Shown: piece by piece, positions 13,200-24,669 of the stretch | How the letters are laid out: every line of letters starts with the position of its first letter | How positions within the stretch are numbered: position 1 is the stretch's first letter | NCBI GenBank assembly: GCA_022376925.1 | Contig: JAIOJX010000006.1 | Coordinates: forward strand, 54,965,658 to 55,029,657 | DNA length: 64,000 nt | Reading direction: 5' to 3' | From: Tragulus kanchil | Lineage: Eukaryota > Chordata > Mammalia > Artiodactyla > Tragulidae | Position numbers and translations under genes: made by a program | Notes under the pieces: generated by a model | The model's database searches: none | Told to the model about the DNA's origin: nothing | What the model saw: only the letters and a program-made list of their open reading frames with translations

Positions 13200-13289
13200 T
13201 AGCCAGGGAATGCCAAACACAACATTTAAGATATCAGTTGCCTCTCTAAAAGAAGGAAGAGTGAAGTTGTAGGCTTATCAGGAGGTTTT

Positions 13290-13554
13290 GATTTTTTTTC
13301 AACTTCATGCCATGAGCTTTTTCTTAGTTATTTATTATTTTCATCCATCTTTATTCTTTGGCCTGTGTGGGCCTCCCATCGCAGTGGCCTCTTTCACTGC
13401 AGAGCACTGGCTTTGGGCGCATGTGCTACAGAGGGCTGGCTTGTGATTGGTCACACCAGTCTAGTCGCTCTGCGGCATGTGGGATCCGCTGGGGCCAGGA
13501 TTGAACCGGTGCCTTGCACTGCAAGGCGGACTCTTCACCCACCAGGAAGCCCTT
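13290..13554 (-). mobile_element. CHR-1-like SINE, antisense (left copy of one insertion)
   Basis: Same insertion as 14393-14662, seen in the first copy of duplication 5. It has about six single-base deletions near its right end, and the segment after it jumps to the start of the next copy. Confidence 0.75.
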
Positions 13555-14392
13555 ATCAATGCCAAAAGGTATCTCTTAAAATTCAACACTGATCCTTCAT
13601 TTAAAAGTACAAACAAAGCAAGTTAGCAAAACAAAGACATGCAGACAGAGTACAAATCCAATGGTAACACATTCAGGCATTCCCATTAAAATTAGAAACA
13701 AGAGTACTATAAATTCACTATTGTAAAGTCATTAATATAAAAGCATTTGCTAATGCAAACAGACAAAATTCTCTGTAAAAAAAAAAAAATTAGAAGTGCA
13801 TTATTATTCCAAAAAAAAACAAACCAGGCAAAATTATCTACAGAGGGTGATTATTTTGAGGGGTTGGGGCGAAGCCAAGAAAATCAACTGAAAATTATGA
13901 GCAACTGTAAGAGAGTTCAACATTCCAGAAATTCCATTACAAGGTTTGTACCCTAAAGAAACTTACATATGTATACCAGAGAATATGTATAAGAATATTT
14001 AGAATATGACTGTTGTAATAGCAAAATCACTGGAAATAATTCAAAAGGCCCAACAACAGTATATCAGATAAATATGCTGTTCTTATACTGTGAAATAGTA
14101 CACAGCAGTGAAAATAAACTACAGTTATATGAATCAACATGGCTATACTGTAAAAATCTAAAATTATGCTGAAGTAGCCATTCACAAAATATAGACAGCA
14201 ATTCAATTTATCTAATGCTAAAAAACAGGCAAAATTAAACAATTTTGTTTAGAGATACAGACACAGAAGGTTAAAACTACACACACATACACACACACAA
14301 ACTAGCCAGGGAATGCCAAACACAACATTTAAGATATCAGTTGCCTCTCTAAAAGAAGGAAGAGTGAAGTTGTAGGCTTATCAGGAGGTTTT

Positions 14393-14662
14393 GATTTTTT
14401 TTTTTTTAACTTCATGCCATGAGCTTTTTCTTAGTTATTTATTATTTTCATCCATCTTTATTCTTTGGCCTGTGTGGGCCTCCCATCGCAGTGGCCTCTT
14501 TCACTGCAGAGCACTGGCTTTGGGCGCATGTGCTACAGAGGGCTGGCTTGTGATTGGTCACACCAGTCTAGTCGCTCTGCGGCATGTGGGATCCGCTGGG
14601 GCCAGGGATTGAACCGGTGCCCCTTGCACTGCAAGGCGGACTCTTCACCCACCAGGGAAGCC
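14393..14662 (-). mobile_element. CHR-1-like SINE, antisense, with target-site duplication
   Basis: This is the best copy of this insertion. The tRNA-like head with its B box lies at the right end. The target-site duplication CTTATCAGGAGG (plus a near-matching TTTTA) is at 14377-14388 and 14663-14674. Open frames of up to 134 codons crossing it are SINE translations, not genes. Confidence 0.85.
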
Positions 14663-15289
14663 CTTATCAGGAGGATTTTAGAAGTATTTGCTGGTGTATA
14701 TGGTGGGTACCCATGTTATCATTGTATTTTAAATTGTACATACATGTTTTCATATATTTTGTGTATTTTTTTCTCACACAAAATAAATAACTTATAGGTT
14801 TGATATTTAAAATTTCAAAATACTGAAAACTATAAAAAAATAATTGAGGAAATAAAAGTAATTATGTATTAGATTTGGGATATAGAAGAACATTCAAAGC
14901 ATAAAGTATACGTATAAATAAAAAGAAGTAAGATTCACTTTATGCAAATTTAAGTTATATAAACAAAGACGTCATTAAAAGTAAAAGACAAATGATAACT
15001 TAGAGAAATCCTTATAGCATATAGAAATGGTTTGTACCTTTTATCATAAGGAAATAAAAAATTCAGTAGGAAAAAAAGTAATGTATGCCAGGTCAATTTA
15101 TCACTGAAGGCATGCAAATGACCAAGAAGTATATGTTTTAAATGATTAGTCTTACTAAAGACTGAAAGAATGAAATTCAAGGCTAAATTTTAAAAATTAT
15201 ATTAAATGCTGGTAAAGGATCAGCAACACAAGATCTTTCATTAAATGACTGTACCAGTTAGTTCATGCAGTATTTCTAAAAAAGAACTT

Positions 15290-15500
15290 ACGGTTTTCAA
15301 AAGCCTAAAACATGTTTGCATTCTTTGACTCTATTATCTTATTTCCAAGAGCATATCTTGAGGAAATAGAAATATACTTAATAAATCATATATAAGAATA
15401 TTTATTAGAAGTTGCTTATAATAGCAAAATATTGGGAAAATACTTGTTTTTCCCAATAAAAGAACATTTAAATAGAGCATGGTATACACTTGGAATGGAA
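15290..15500 (+). mobile_element. L1M 3' UTR relic, sense
   Basis: It has the L1M 3' UTR layout: AAGAGCATATCTTGAGGAAA, then AGTTGCTTATAATAGCAAAA, then GCATGGTATACACTTGGAAT. Repeated and extended at about 16375-16640 and again, in part, at 17685-17780 by duplications 6 and 7. Confidence 0.5.
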
Positions 15501-15506
15501 GATTAT

Positions 15507-15752
15507 CCATGAGCTTTTTCTTAGTTATTTATTATTTTCATCCATCTTTATTTTTGGCCAGTGTGGGTCTCCCATCGTGGCCTCTTTCACTGCAGAGCAC
15601 TGGCTTTGGGCGCATGTGCTACAGAGGGCTGGCTTGTGATTGGTCACACCAGTCTAGTCGCTCTGCGGCATGTGGGATCCGCTGGGGCCAGGGATTGAAC
15701 CGGTGCCCCTTGCACTGCAAGGCGGACTCTTCACCCACCAGGGAAGCCCTTA
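15507..15752 (-). mobile_element. CHR-1-like SINE, third appearance of the same insertion
   Basis: It is truncated on the left by the start of the second copy of duplication 6. Its right flank TTATCAGGAGGATTTTAG is the same as for the copy at 14393-14662, so this is not a separate insertion. Confidence 0.75.
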
Positions 15753-16814
15753 TCAGGAGGATTTTAGAAGTATTTGCTGGTGTATATGGTGGGTACCCAT
15801 GTTATCATTGTATTTTAAATTGTACATACATGTTTTCATATATTTTGTGTATTTTTTTCTCACACAAAATAAATAACTTATAGGTTTGATATTTAAAATT
15901 TCAAAATACTGAAAACTATAAAAAAATAATTGAGGAAATAAAAGTAATTATGTATTAGATTTGGGATATAGAAGAACATTCAAAGCATAAAGTATACGTA
16001 TAAATAAAAAGAAGTAAGATTCACTTTATGCAAATTTAAGTTATATAAACAAAGTCCTTAAAAGTAAAAGACAAATGATAACTTAGAGAATCCTTATAGC
16101 ATATAGAAATGGTTTGTACCTTTTATCATAAGGAAATAAAAAATTCAGTAGGAAAAAAGTAATGTATGCCAGGTCAATTTATCACTGAAGGCATGCAAAT
16201 GACCAAGAAGTATATGTTTTAAATGATTAGTCTTACTAAAGACTGAAAGAATGAAATTCAAGGCTAAATTTTAAAAATTATATTAAATGCTGGTAAAGGA
16301 TCAGCAACACAAGATCTTTCATTAAATGACTGTACCAGTTAGTTCATGCAGTATTTCTAAAAAAGAACTTACGGTTTTCAAAAGCCTAAAACATGTTTGC
16401 ATTCTTTGACTCTATTATCTTATTTCCAAGAGCATATCTTGAGGAAATAGAAATATACTTAATAAATCATATATAAGAATATTTATTAGAAGTTGCTTAT
16501 AATAGCAAAATATTGGGAAAATACTTGTTTTTCCCAATAAAAGAACATTTAAATAGAGCATGGTATACACTTGGAATGGAAGATTATATAGCCATTAAAA
16601 CTCATGCTAAAAAAAAAGAACTTGGAAAAATGTCCACTTCATATGTTAAATGAAAAAATTAAACATATAAGAGCCATTCACATATTCAGCAACTATTCAT
16701 TGACTGCTTACCATATACCGGGCATTGTTCTGTATATTGAGAACATTCCTTGCCCTCAAGGAGCCTATCTGTCATGATTCAAATTTTTTTATGTATACTA
16801 ATCTAAGCCATATG

Positions 16815-17034
16815 CATGTGTGTTAAGTTGCTTCAGTCATGTCTGACTCTTTGCAACCCTATGAACTACAGCCCCCCAGGCTCCTCTGTCCCTCTGGATT
16901 CCCCAGGCAAAAATACTGCAGTGGGTTGCCACTTACCCCTCCAGGGGATCTTTCTGACAGAGGGATCAAACCCGCGTGTCTGTGGCTCCTGCATTGCAGG
17001 CGGATTCTTTACCACTGAGCTACCAAGGAAACCC
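16815..17034 (-). mobile_element. Bov-tA SINE, antisense, full length
   Basis: It reads on + from GTTGCTTCAGTCATGTCTGA through CCAGGGGATCTTTCTGACAG to TTTACCACTGAGCTACCAAG. This is the reverse complement of a full Bov-tA with its tRNA head at the right. Confidence 0.9.
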
Positions 17035-17954
17035 CTCATATTCTGCCTGAGACTAAATGATGGTCTTCTTATCTGGAATGATATCTTCAAATTCATAATA
17101 ATAATTCAAATCTGAGTTCCTGTTCCTGTCTTTTACTTAAAAGTGCCACTCATTCCAGCACTGTTTAACATATGATAACTATAGAATTCTTATTAACCTT
17201 GTGTGGTTTATTTCCCCAAGGTTAAGGAAACACATTCTTACATTTATTTATCAAAGACAGTATTACTGACTTATATAGTGACGAGTGATTGGCTGACTGA
17301 ATGAGTAAATGTCTGAAAGCCTCCCAGGCAAATGAGGAATATTTTTTATTCAGTCTGGTCCATCCATCCCTGTAGCCACTTCCACTACTCCTGCTATCCC
17401 TGGAGAAGTCAACGGCATTTTATAAATAAGAAAAGACAGTCTTACTCACCCAGAATCAGACCGCAAGCAAAATAGTGACCATTCTTTCCTTTGTGCTTCT
17501 ATTTTTTAGGGAAAGGTGGCGTGTTCAGATGGCTGAGCTGAGAAGAAACGAGGAATAAAAGATGGGCATGGCTTGAAATTCCCAAACTCACTCCATCCCC
17601 ATGCACTAACTGTGACCCCCAGATCTCCCAGAAAGAGCTCAGAAAGAGTCCAAGAATAGTTCTGTTCTGTCAAGGAGTGGAAGGAAGAACATTTAAATAG
17701 AGCATGGTATACACTTGGAATGGAAGATTATATAGCCATTAAAACTCATGCTAAAAAAGAACTTGGAAAAATGTCCACTTCATATGTTAAATGAAAAATT
17801 AAACATATAAGAGCCATTCACATATTCAGCAACTATTCATTGACTGCTTACCATATACCGGGCATTGTTCTGTATATTGAGAACATTCCTTGCCCTCAAG
17901 GAGCCTATCTGTCATGATTCAAATTTTTTTATGTATACTAATCTAAGCCATATG

Positions 17955-18172
17955 CATGTGTGTTAAGTTGCTTCAGTCATGTCTGACTCTTTGCAACCCT
18001 ATGAACTACAGCCCCCCAGGCTCCTCTGTCCCTCTGGATTCCCCAGGCAAAAATACTGCAGTGGGTTGCCACTTACCCCTCAGGGATCTTTCTGACAGAG
18101 GGATCAAACCCGCGTGTCTGTGGCTCCTGCATTGCAGGCGGATTCTTTACCACTGAGCTACCAAGGAAACCC
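17955..18172 (-). mobile_element. Second copy of the antisense Bov-tA (duplication 7)
   Basis: Identical to 16815-17034 apart from losses in the CCCCTCCAGGGG tract. It belongs to the duplicated block and is not a new insertion. Confidence 0.85.
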
Positions 18173-19214
18173 CTCATATTCTGCCTGAGACTAAATGATG
18201 GTCTTCTTATCTGGAATGATATCTTCAAATTCATAATAATAATTCAAATCTGAGTTCCTGTTCCTGTCTTTTACTTAAAAGTGCCACTCATTCCAGCACT
18301 GTTTAACATATGATAACTATAGAATTCTTATTAACCTTGTGTGGTTTATTTCCCCAAGGTTAAGGAAACACATTCTTACATTTATTTATCAAAGACAGTA
18401 TTACTGACTTATATAGTGACGAGTGATTGGCTGACTGAATGAGTAAATGTCTGAAAGCCTTCCAGGCAAATGAGGAATATTTTTTATTCAGTCTGGTCCA
18501 TCCATCCCTGTAGCCACTTCCACTACTCCTGCTATCCCTGGAGAAGTCAACGGCATTTTATAAATAAGAAAAGACAGTCTTACTCACCCAGAATCAGACC
18601 GCAAGCAAAATAGTGACCATTCTTTCCTTTGTGCTTCTATTTTTTAGGGAAAGGTGGCGTGTTCAGATGGCTGAGCTGAGAAGAAACGAGGAATAAAAGA
18701 TGGGCATGGCTTGAAATTCCCAAACTCACTCCATCCCCATGCACTAACTGTGACCCCCAGATCTCCCAGAAAGAGCTCAGAAAGAGTCCAAGAATAGTTC
18801 TGTTCTGTCAAGGAGTGGAAAGGAGAATTATATGAACTGGCCCTCAGGACCTCATTTCTGAACATCTAGAGAAGCACAATTTTAGTTTGGGCATGGAAAC
18901 ACAGAGTTTGATCTCAAAATTTAGTCCTTCCAGGAATACAGATGCTTTCTATGTAATTTAACCACTCCACATCTCAAATTTTGCCTAGTTTATTATTAAT
19001 TAACAAGAATAATAAAACAATGGTAATAACAGCAGTACACTTAAATAGCTTCTTTCAGAAAGTATTTTTATTTTGTTCAATCAGTTAAGTAGAAAGGTTA
19101 ACTCCATCTTCCTCCCTTACGTTTACAACCTTACATACTGGATTTACTATTAGATCAGAATGCCTAGTCTTAGCAGAAAATCCCAGATCTTGGACTCCCA
19201 GAACGTGATCATAG

Positions 19215-19325
19215 TCTCAACTCTGTCACCAACCACTTGTAGAAATTTGAAAAAGGCCAAACTTCTAGACCTCCTAGGGCCTCACTTTCCTCACCTGTAA
19301 AATGGGGGCATGAGTCTTTGCCACT
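19215..19325 (-). mobile_element. MIR SINE, antisense fragment
   Basis: It contains GGCCTCACTTTCCTCACCTG followed by TAAAATGGGG, the reverse complement of the MIR core flank. It appears again at about 20323-20433 in the second copy of duplication 8. Confidence 0.7.
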
Positions 19326-20479
19326 CTTTGCATGAGTCCTCCCCTGCTGATCACAGGCCCCTGGAGAAAATGTGAAACAGTTAAAGGCCTCTTTCTCTAG
19401 AGAGAAAACTGATTCATGGACAGAAGCAAGACTGATCTGGACTCCTCCTATGCACCAAGGGCCCCCAGAGTTTGTACCTCTGAAACTTCGGGGTTCAGAC
19501 GGACAAACTGTTCACATGGCCTCTGCTCCAGCAGGAGAGGCACAGCCAGCCTCTGGTTCGTATCCAGACCTCCGTCCTAGCACCTCCCAGCCCCAAGCCC
19601 CCCGGCCCGAGGACCCAAGTTGCCTCTGCTTCCTGTCTCTTACCCCTTCAGTTTTAACGTCGGGACGGCAGCTGTGAAGGACCTGCCTACACTGGAGTCA
19701 GAGATTTCTAAGCCAGAGCTGCTGCTCGGCCCCTGGCCCTCTCTCTTCTGCCACAGCTCTCCTCGTCCTTGTCCGCCTCTGGTTCGGTGCTCCCTGGAGT
19801 CCGCGTCACGGCATGGCTTGAAATTCACAAACTCACTCCATCCCCATGCACTAACTGTGACCCCCAGATCTCCCAGAAAGAGCTCAGAAAGAGTCCAAGA
19901 ATAGTTCTGTTCTGTCAAGGAGTGGAAAGGAGAATTATATGAACTGGCCCTCAGGACCTCATTTCTGAACATCTAGAGAAGCACAATTTTAGTTTGGGCA
20001 TGGAAACACAGAGTTTGATCTCAAAATTTAGTCCTTCCAGGAATACAGATGCTTTCTATGTAATTTAACCACTCCACATCTCAAATTTTGCCTAGTTTAT
20101 TATTAATTAACAAGAATAATAAAACAATGGTAATAACAGCAGTACACTTAAATAGCTTCTTTCAGAAAGTATTTTTATTTTGTTCAATCAGTTAAGTAGA
20201 AAGGTTAACTCCATCTTCCTCCCTTACGTTTTACAACCTTACATACTGGATTTACTATTAGATCAGAATGCCTAGTCTTAGCAGAAAATCCCAGATCTTG
20301 GACTCCCAGAACGTGATCATAGTCTCAACTCTGTCACCAACCACTTGTAGAAATTTGAAAAAGGCCAAACTTCTAGACCTCCTAGGGCCTCACTTTCCTC
20401 ACCTGTAAAATGGGGGCATGAGTCTTTGCCACTCTTTGCATGAGTCCTCCCCTGCTGATCACAGGCCCCTGGAGAAAAT

Positions 20480-20785
20480 GTGAAACAGTTAAAGGCCTCT
20501 TTCTCTAGAGAGAAAACTGATTCATGGACAGAAGCAAGACTGATCTGGACTCCTCCTATGCACCAAGGGCCCCCAGAGTTTGTACCTCTGAAACTTCGGG
20601 GTTCAGACGGACAAACTGTTCACATGGCCTCTGCTCCAGCAGGAGAGGCACAGCCAGCCTCTGGTTCGTATCCAGACCTCCGTCCTAGCACCTCCCAGCC
20701 CCAAGCCCCCCGGCCCGAGGACCCAAGTTGCCTCTGCTTCCTGTCTCTTACCCCTTCAGTTTTAACGTCGGGACGGCAGCTGTGA
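20480..20785 (+). other. 101-codon open frame, unrecognised, probably non-coding
   Basis: The frame is Pro/Ser-rich and matches no family I know. It lies in GC-rich DNA next to a promoter-like region, where long open frames are expected by chance. An identical frame at 19372-19677 exists only because of duplication 8. No splice or initiation context supports translation. Confidence 0.2.
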
Positions 20786-20915
20786 AGGACCTGCCTACAC
20801 TGGAGTCAGAGATTTCTAAGCCAGAGCTGCTGCTCGGCCCCTGGCCCTCTCTCTTCTGCCACAGCTCTCCTCGTCCTTGTCCGCCTCTGGTTCGGTGCTC
20901 CCTGGAGTCCGCGTC

Positions 20916-21130
20916 ACTTACGGAACCTCTGGAGAGGGACAGGGACCAGCTCAAGTACTTTTAAACAATGGCCGCAGCAAGGCTTGACCGAAATCCCAAG
21001 AAGCCCCAGGCCTCGGAGTAGACACTCTCAGTGTTCCCATGGAGACAGGAGAGGCGGGGCGGCAAAGGAGAGCGCCGGAGGACGTGGCTCCTGATTGGCC
21101 AGAAAGATTGGGTGCCGCCTGTCTTAAACC
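20916..21130 (-). promoter_or_regulatory. GC-rich promoter-like region and possible minus-strand first exon
   Basis: On the minus strand, an NF-Y-type CCAAT box (CTGGCCAATCAG, 21091-21102) and a GC box (21051-21062) precede CpG-bearing sequence. This ends in a strong splice-donor string GGTTCC|GTAAGT, with the last exon base at 20922. This is the arrangement of a non-coding first exon transcribed leftward. In human the gene left of NLRP14 in this orientation is ZNF214, so its 5' end is a reasonable candidate, but no coding sequence here proves it. Confidence 0.4.
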
Positions 21131-21189
21131 ACCAGTGCTCTGGGTGGGAGGATCGTGTACTCCTGCGCTTTGAACCGAGGATGAGGTTG

Positions 21190-22205
21190 AGACATCCAAG
21201 ATATTACTAACGTTCGCGGACGATTCTAGGTGTTTTTAGGGCCCCTGGGAAGGGCGCAGGCCTGGAGGTTCTGGCAATCAGTCACCCCGGAGGGCGAGGG
21301 GTGGTAGCGCCTGCTGGCCCGCGCACTCTGCGGAATGGGTTATCCTACTAGCTCCAGCTGTACCGTCGTCCCCAAATTCGAATCGTACAGCAATGAAGAG
21401 GGCTTTTCAAATTTCGTTTTATGGGTGCCGGGGACCGGCTTCTTTCTTGCTAACTCTCTGGTCTGGTTGGGCTTTTCTCCTTCTTTCTGCCAAATCCTAA
21501 GCTTCTCTGGTGTCATCGCTTTCTCTCTCCTGAATTATTGTATTACCAATAGTCTCTTAACTGGTTCCCTGCTTTTGCCATTGCCACTCCAATCGCCTTC
21601 ATGAAGATCCTGAATGAGTCGCTCAAAACGTTATTACGATTATTCGCTTTACTGAAAACCCTCACTTGGCTCCCTGCTTACTGCTTGTGACACCTAAAGT
21701 TCTTACAGCAAACCTATATGACCCAACTTGATCTATCTCCCTTACCCCTCTCATCTAATTCGCCTACCTCTCTGACTCCATATTTCATTACTTTGCTCCC
21801 TCTTGCCATATTAGCTGTTCTGGCCTAGTTGTTGTTCTTTCAGTCTGTCCAGTCTGCTTCCGCCTCAGCCCCTTCCTACATGCATGAAGTGTGGGTGGAC
21901 TCAGCCACTGTTCTAGGTGCTGGGGCACACTGTGAACTAAATGAATACGAATATTTATCCACTATAGAGCCGTTCAAATCGATGAGGTGAGGTGGGATGG
22001 GTAGAAAGCATAAATGATCACATCAAATAGCACAAAACTGTTTACTGAGAAAGCCAAGATGCAAAAAATAATATGATACAGATTGCGTAACTCAGTTTGT
22101 GTGTATGTTGTTGTGGAAAAAAGAAATCCAAAAGGATACATTCCAGATACTTGCATACTTCATGCGGTTCATTTATTGGGAGAGATCAGTGAAAACAAAG
22201 AGAGT
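21190..22205. other. Intergenic unique sequence
   Basis: GC content falls back to the surrounding level. An 89-codon + frame at 21335-21604 is unrecognised. No repeat or RNA gene is assigned. Confidence 0.4.
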
Positions 22206-22210
22206 AGTGG

Positions 22211-22510
22211 GGCTTCCCTGGTGGCCCAGTGGAGTGCAGTGCAAGGGGCGCCGTTAGATTCCTGGCCTGGGAAGATCCCACGTGCTGAGGAGCGACTGGA
22301 CTCGTGTCCAATTACCGAGCCGGAGCTCTGGGGAGCATGCGCCCAGAGCCGGTGCTCTGCGACAACAGAGGCCACCGCGATGGGAGGCCCACAGGGGCCA
22401 AAGAACAAAGATGGATGAAAATAGATAAATGAAAGACCAATAGAAGTGGCCCTCCCACCCCCCTCCCTCCCCACCCAACCCCCCCCCACCCAAAAAAAGA
22501 AGAAAAAAAA
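22211..22510 (+). mobile_element. CHR-1-like SINE, sense, with C-rich and A-rich tail
   Basis: It runs from the head GGGGCTTCCCTGGTGGCCCA through AAGATCCCACGTGCTGAGGA and GAGGCCACCGCGATGGGAGG, into the family-specific extension AAAGAACAAAGATGGATGAA. It closes with a C-rich tract (22451-22490) and an A-rich tail. The head has lost part of its B box. The target duplication is unclear. Confidence 0.8.
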
Positions 22511-22773
22511 GAGGAGGAAAATTGAGGGCCTATAAACTCCTGGTAAAACGGAAATTGCATGACTTTTATTTTGCCTTTACGTTTGTGGTAGATGACAAGC
22601 TTTCTTACTTGACAAGTCTCCAAGCATTTTACCTTCTAATAGCAGAGATATCGTTAATAGTATTATTATCAGAAGAACAGGACTACAATCACTCCAAATT
22701 AGATATTAAAGGTTACTTTCACAAGGCATGGCAATACTCTCAAAAGTCCAAGTGTCTTATAAGAATTGTATTG

Positions 22774-22964
22774 TTATTTAGTTGTTAAGTCGAGTCCAAC
22801 TCTTGGAGCCCACCAGGCTCCTCTGTCCATAGGATTGCCCAGGGAAGAACACTGCAGTGGGTTGCCCTTTCCTTCTTCAGCAGATCTTCCCAACCCAGGG
22901 ATCCATCCCGTGACTTCTGCATTGGCAGGTGGATTCTTCACCACTGAGCCACCAGGGGAGCCCT
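22774..22964 (-). mobile_element. Bov-tA SINE, antisense
   Basis: Reads TTAGTTGTTAAGTCGAGTCC, then CTGCAGTGGGTTGCCCTTTC, then TTCACCACTGAGCCACCAGG. This is a complete reverse-oriented Bov-tA with its head at the right. A 79-codon frame over it is repeat-derived. Confidence 0.88.
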
Positions 22965-23169
22965 ACGATATTTTCGATATACTCGGAAATACAACAAGAA
23001 GGTAACATGATGAATATTTATGCAGGTTTCCTTGTTGAAGGCAAAACAAGATGAATAACACTTATTTCCACTTTTCACCTTATTACATTAGTTTTACGAA
23101 GAATGGTGTCTCCTTCTAGTTCAAGGGTTTTTGGAGACATCTATAAAAATTTTCAGAGATGCCTTTTTA

Positions 23170-23395
23170 AAATTTTTTGGCCACTTCTATTGTTCTTTCA
23201 TCTATTTATCTTTGTTCTTTGGCCTATGTGGGCCTCCCATCACAGTGGTCTCTCTTGCTGCAGAGCTCCAGCTCGGTAGTTGGACACATCGGTCCAGCTG
23301 TTCTGTGGCACAGGATCTTCCCAGACCAGGGATTGAACCAGTGCCCCTTGCACCGCAAGGCAGTGTCCTTATCCACTGTACCACCAGGGAAGCCC
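23170..23395 (-). mobile_element. CHR-1-like SINE, antisense, short 3' end, 16-bp target duplication
   Basis: A perfect 16-bp target-site duplication, CAGAGATGCCTTTTTA, flanks it at 23154-23169 and 23396-23411. The body lacks the C-rich tract seen in longer members and ends soon after the GGCCACTTCTATTG string, so it is a shorter family variant. Confidence 0.88.
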
Positions 23396-23848
23396 CAGAG
23401 ATGCCTTTTTATTCGTAGCTGTCAATTTTAAGAAGACGTGTATTTAAGTTTTATTACTTAGCTTTTAAGGAAAGAAGACATAATAATCGCTAAAAAAAAA
23501 TATAAAGAAGGCTTAGAAAATTATGTTTTACCAAAAGTAAAAAGAAAAGAAAACAGAATTTTTAAAAGTAATAATTCAATAAAGGAAAAAAAAGGGAAAA
23601 GGGCCTATAAACTCCTGGTAAAACGGAAATTGCATGACTTTTATTTTGCCTTTACGTTTGTGGTAGATGACAAGCTTTCTTACTTGACAAGTCTCCAAGC
23701 ATTTTACCTTCTAATAGCAGAGATATCGTTAATAGTATTATTATCAGAAGAACAGGACTACAATCACTCCAAATTAGATATTAAAGGTTACTTTCACAAG
23801 GCATGGCAATACTCTCAAAAGTCCAAGTGTCTTATAAGAATTGTATTG

Positions 23849-24039
23849 TTATTTAGTTGTTAAGTCGAGTCCAACTCTTGGAGCCCACCAGGCTCCTCTG
23901 TCCATAGGATTGCCCAGGGAAGAACACTGCAGTGGGTTGCCCTTTCCTTCTTCAGCAGATCTTCCCAACCCAGGGATCCATCCCGTGACTTCTGCATTGG
24001 CAGGTGGATTCTTCACCACTGAGCCACCAGGGGAGCCCT
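23849..24039 (-). mobile_element. Second copy of the antisense Bov-tA (duplication 9)
   Basis: Same element, displaced by 1075 bp together with its flanks. Confidence 0.88.
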
Positions 24040-24244
24040 ACGATATTTTCGATATACTCGGAAATACAACAAGAAGGTAACATGATGAATATTTATGCAG
24101 GTTTCCTTGTTGAAGGCAAAACAAGATGAATAACACTTATTTCCACTTTTCACCTTATTACATTAGTTTTACGAAGAATGGTGTCTCCTTCTAGTTCAAG
24201 GGTTTTTGGAGACATCTATAAAAATTTTCAGAGATGCCTTTTTA

Positions 24245-24472
24245 AAATTTTTTTTGGCCACTTCTATTGTTCTTTCATCTATTTATCTTTGTTCTTTGGC
24301 CTATGTGGGCCTCCCATCACAGTGGTCTCTCTTGCTGCAGAGCTCCAGCTCGGTAGTTGGACACATCGGTCCAGCTGTTCTGTGGCACAGGATCTTCCCA
24401 GACCAGGGATTGAACCAGTGCCCCTTGCACCGCAAGGCAGTGTCCTTATCCACTGTACCACCAGGGAAGCCC
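24245..24472 (-). mobile_element. Second copy of the same CHR-1-like SINE (duplication 9)
   Basis: The same target-site duplication is seen at 24229-24244 and 24473-24488. The T run is two bases longer than in the first copy. Confidence 0.88.
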
Positions 24473-24669
24473 CAGAGATGCCTTTTTATTCGTAGCTGTC
24501 AATTTTAAGAAGACGTGTATTTAAGTTTTATTACTTAGCTTTTTAAGGAAAGAAGGCATAATAATCGCTAAAAAAAAAAATATAAAGAAGGCTTAGAAAA
24601 TTATGTTTTACCAAAAGTAAAAAAGAAAAGGGAAAACAGAATTTTTAAAAGTAATAATTCAATAAAGGA

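Larger units (their letters stand above)
12448..14669. repeat. Tandem duplication 5 (12448-13558 and 13556-14669)
   Basis: The offset is about 1108. The right end of the first copy, inside a SINE, has several missing bases (13480-13555) relative to the second copy at 14590-14668. The body is nearly identical. Confidence 0.95.
14417..16587. repeat. Tandem duplication 6 (14417-15506 and 15507-16587)
   Basis: The offset starts at 1090 and drifts by a few bases. The first 60 bp of the second copy (15530-15590) carry clustered changes and a lost AGT triplet within the SINE. The remainder agrees almost perfectly. Confidence 0.95.
16541..18822. repeat. Tandem duplication 7 (16541-17684 and 17685-18822)
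   Basis: The offset shifts from 1144 to 1140 and then about 1137 through small losses in A runs near 17755 and 17795 and near 18080. It contains a complete antisense Bov-tA in each copy. Confidence 0.95.
18703..20917. repeat. Tandem duplication 8 (18703-19809 and 19810-20917)
   Basis: The offset is 1107-1108. The first copy stops within GTCCGCGTCAC and rejoins GGCATGGC. In the second copy the same string continues into CTTACGGAACC, a possible minus-strand splice donor. The 101-codon frame at 19372-19677 recurs unchanged at 20480-20785. Confidence 0.95.
22526..24669. repeat. Tandem duplication 9 (22526-23590 and 23601-24669)
   Basis: The offset is 1075 and rises by a few bases because of longer T and A runs in the second copy (24248, 24570). 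The left copy ends in a poor A/G run (about 23586-23600). Confidence 0.95.

Noticed and set aside
15479..15883. 134-codon + frame
   Set aside because: It is the translation of an antisense CHR-1-like SINE plus flank, with no initiation or splice context.
5997..20917. A natural satellite or tandem array of about 1 kb units
   Set aside because: Each block is a different sequence repeated only twice. A satellite would repeat one unit many times.
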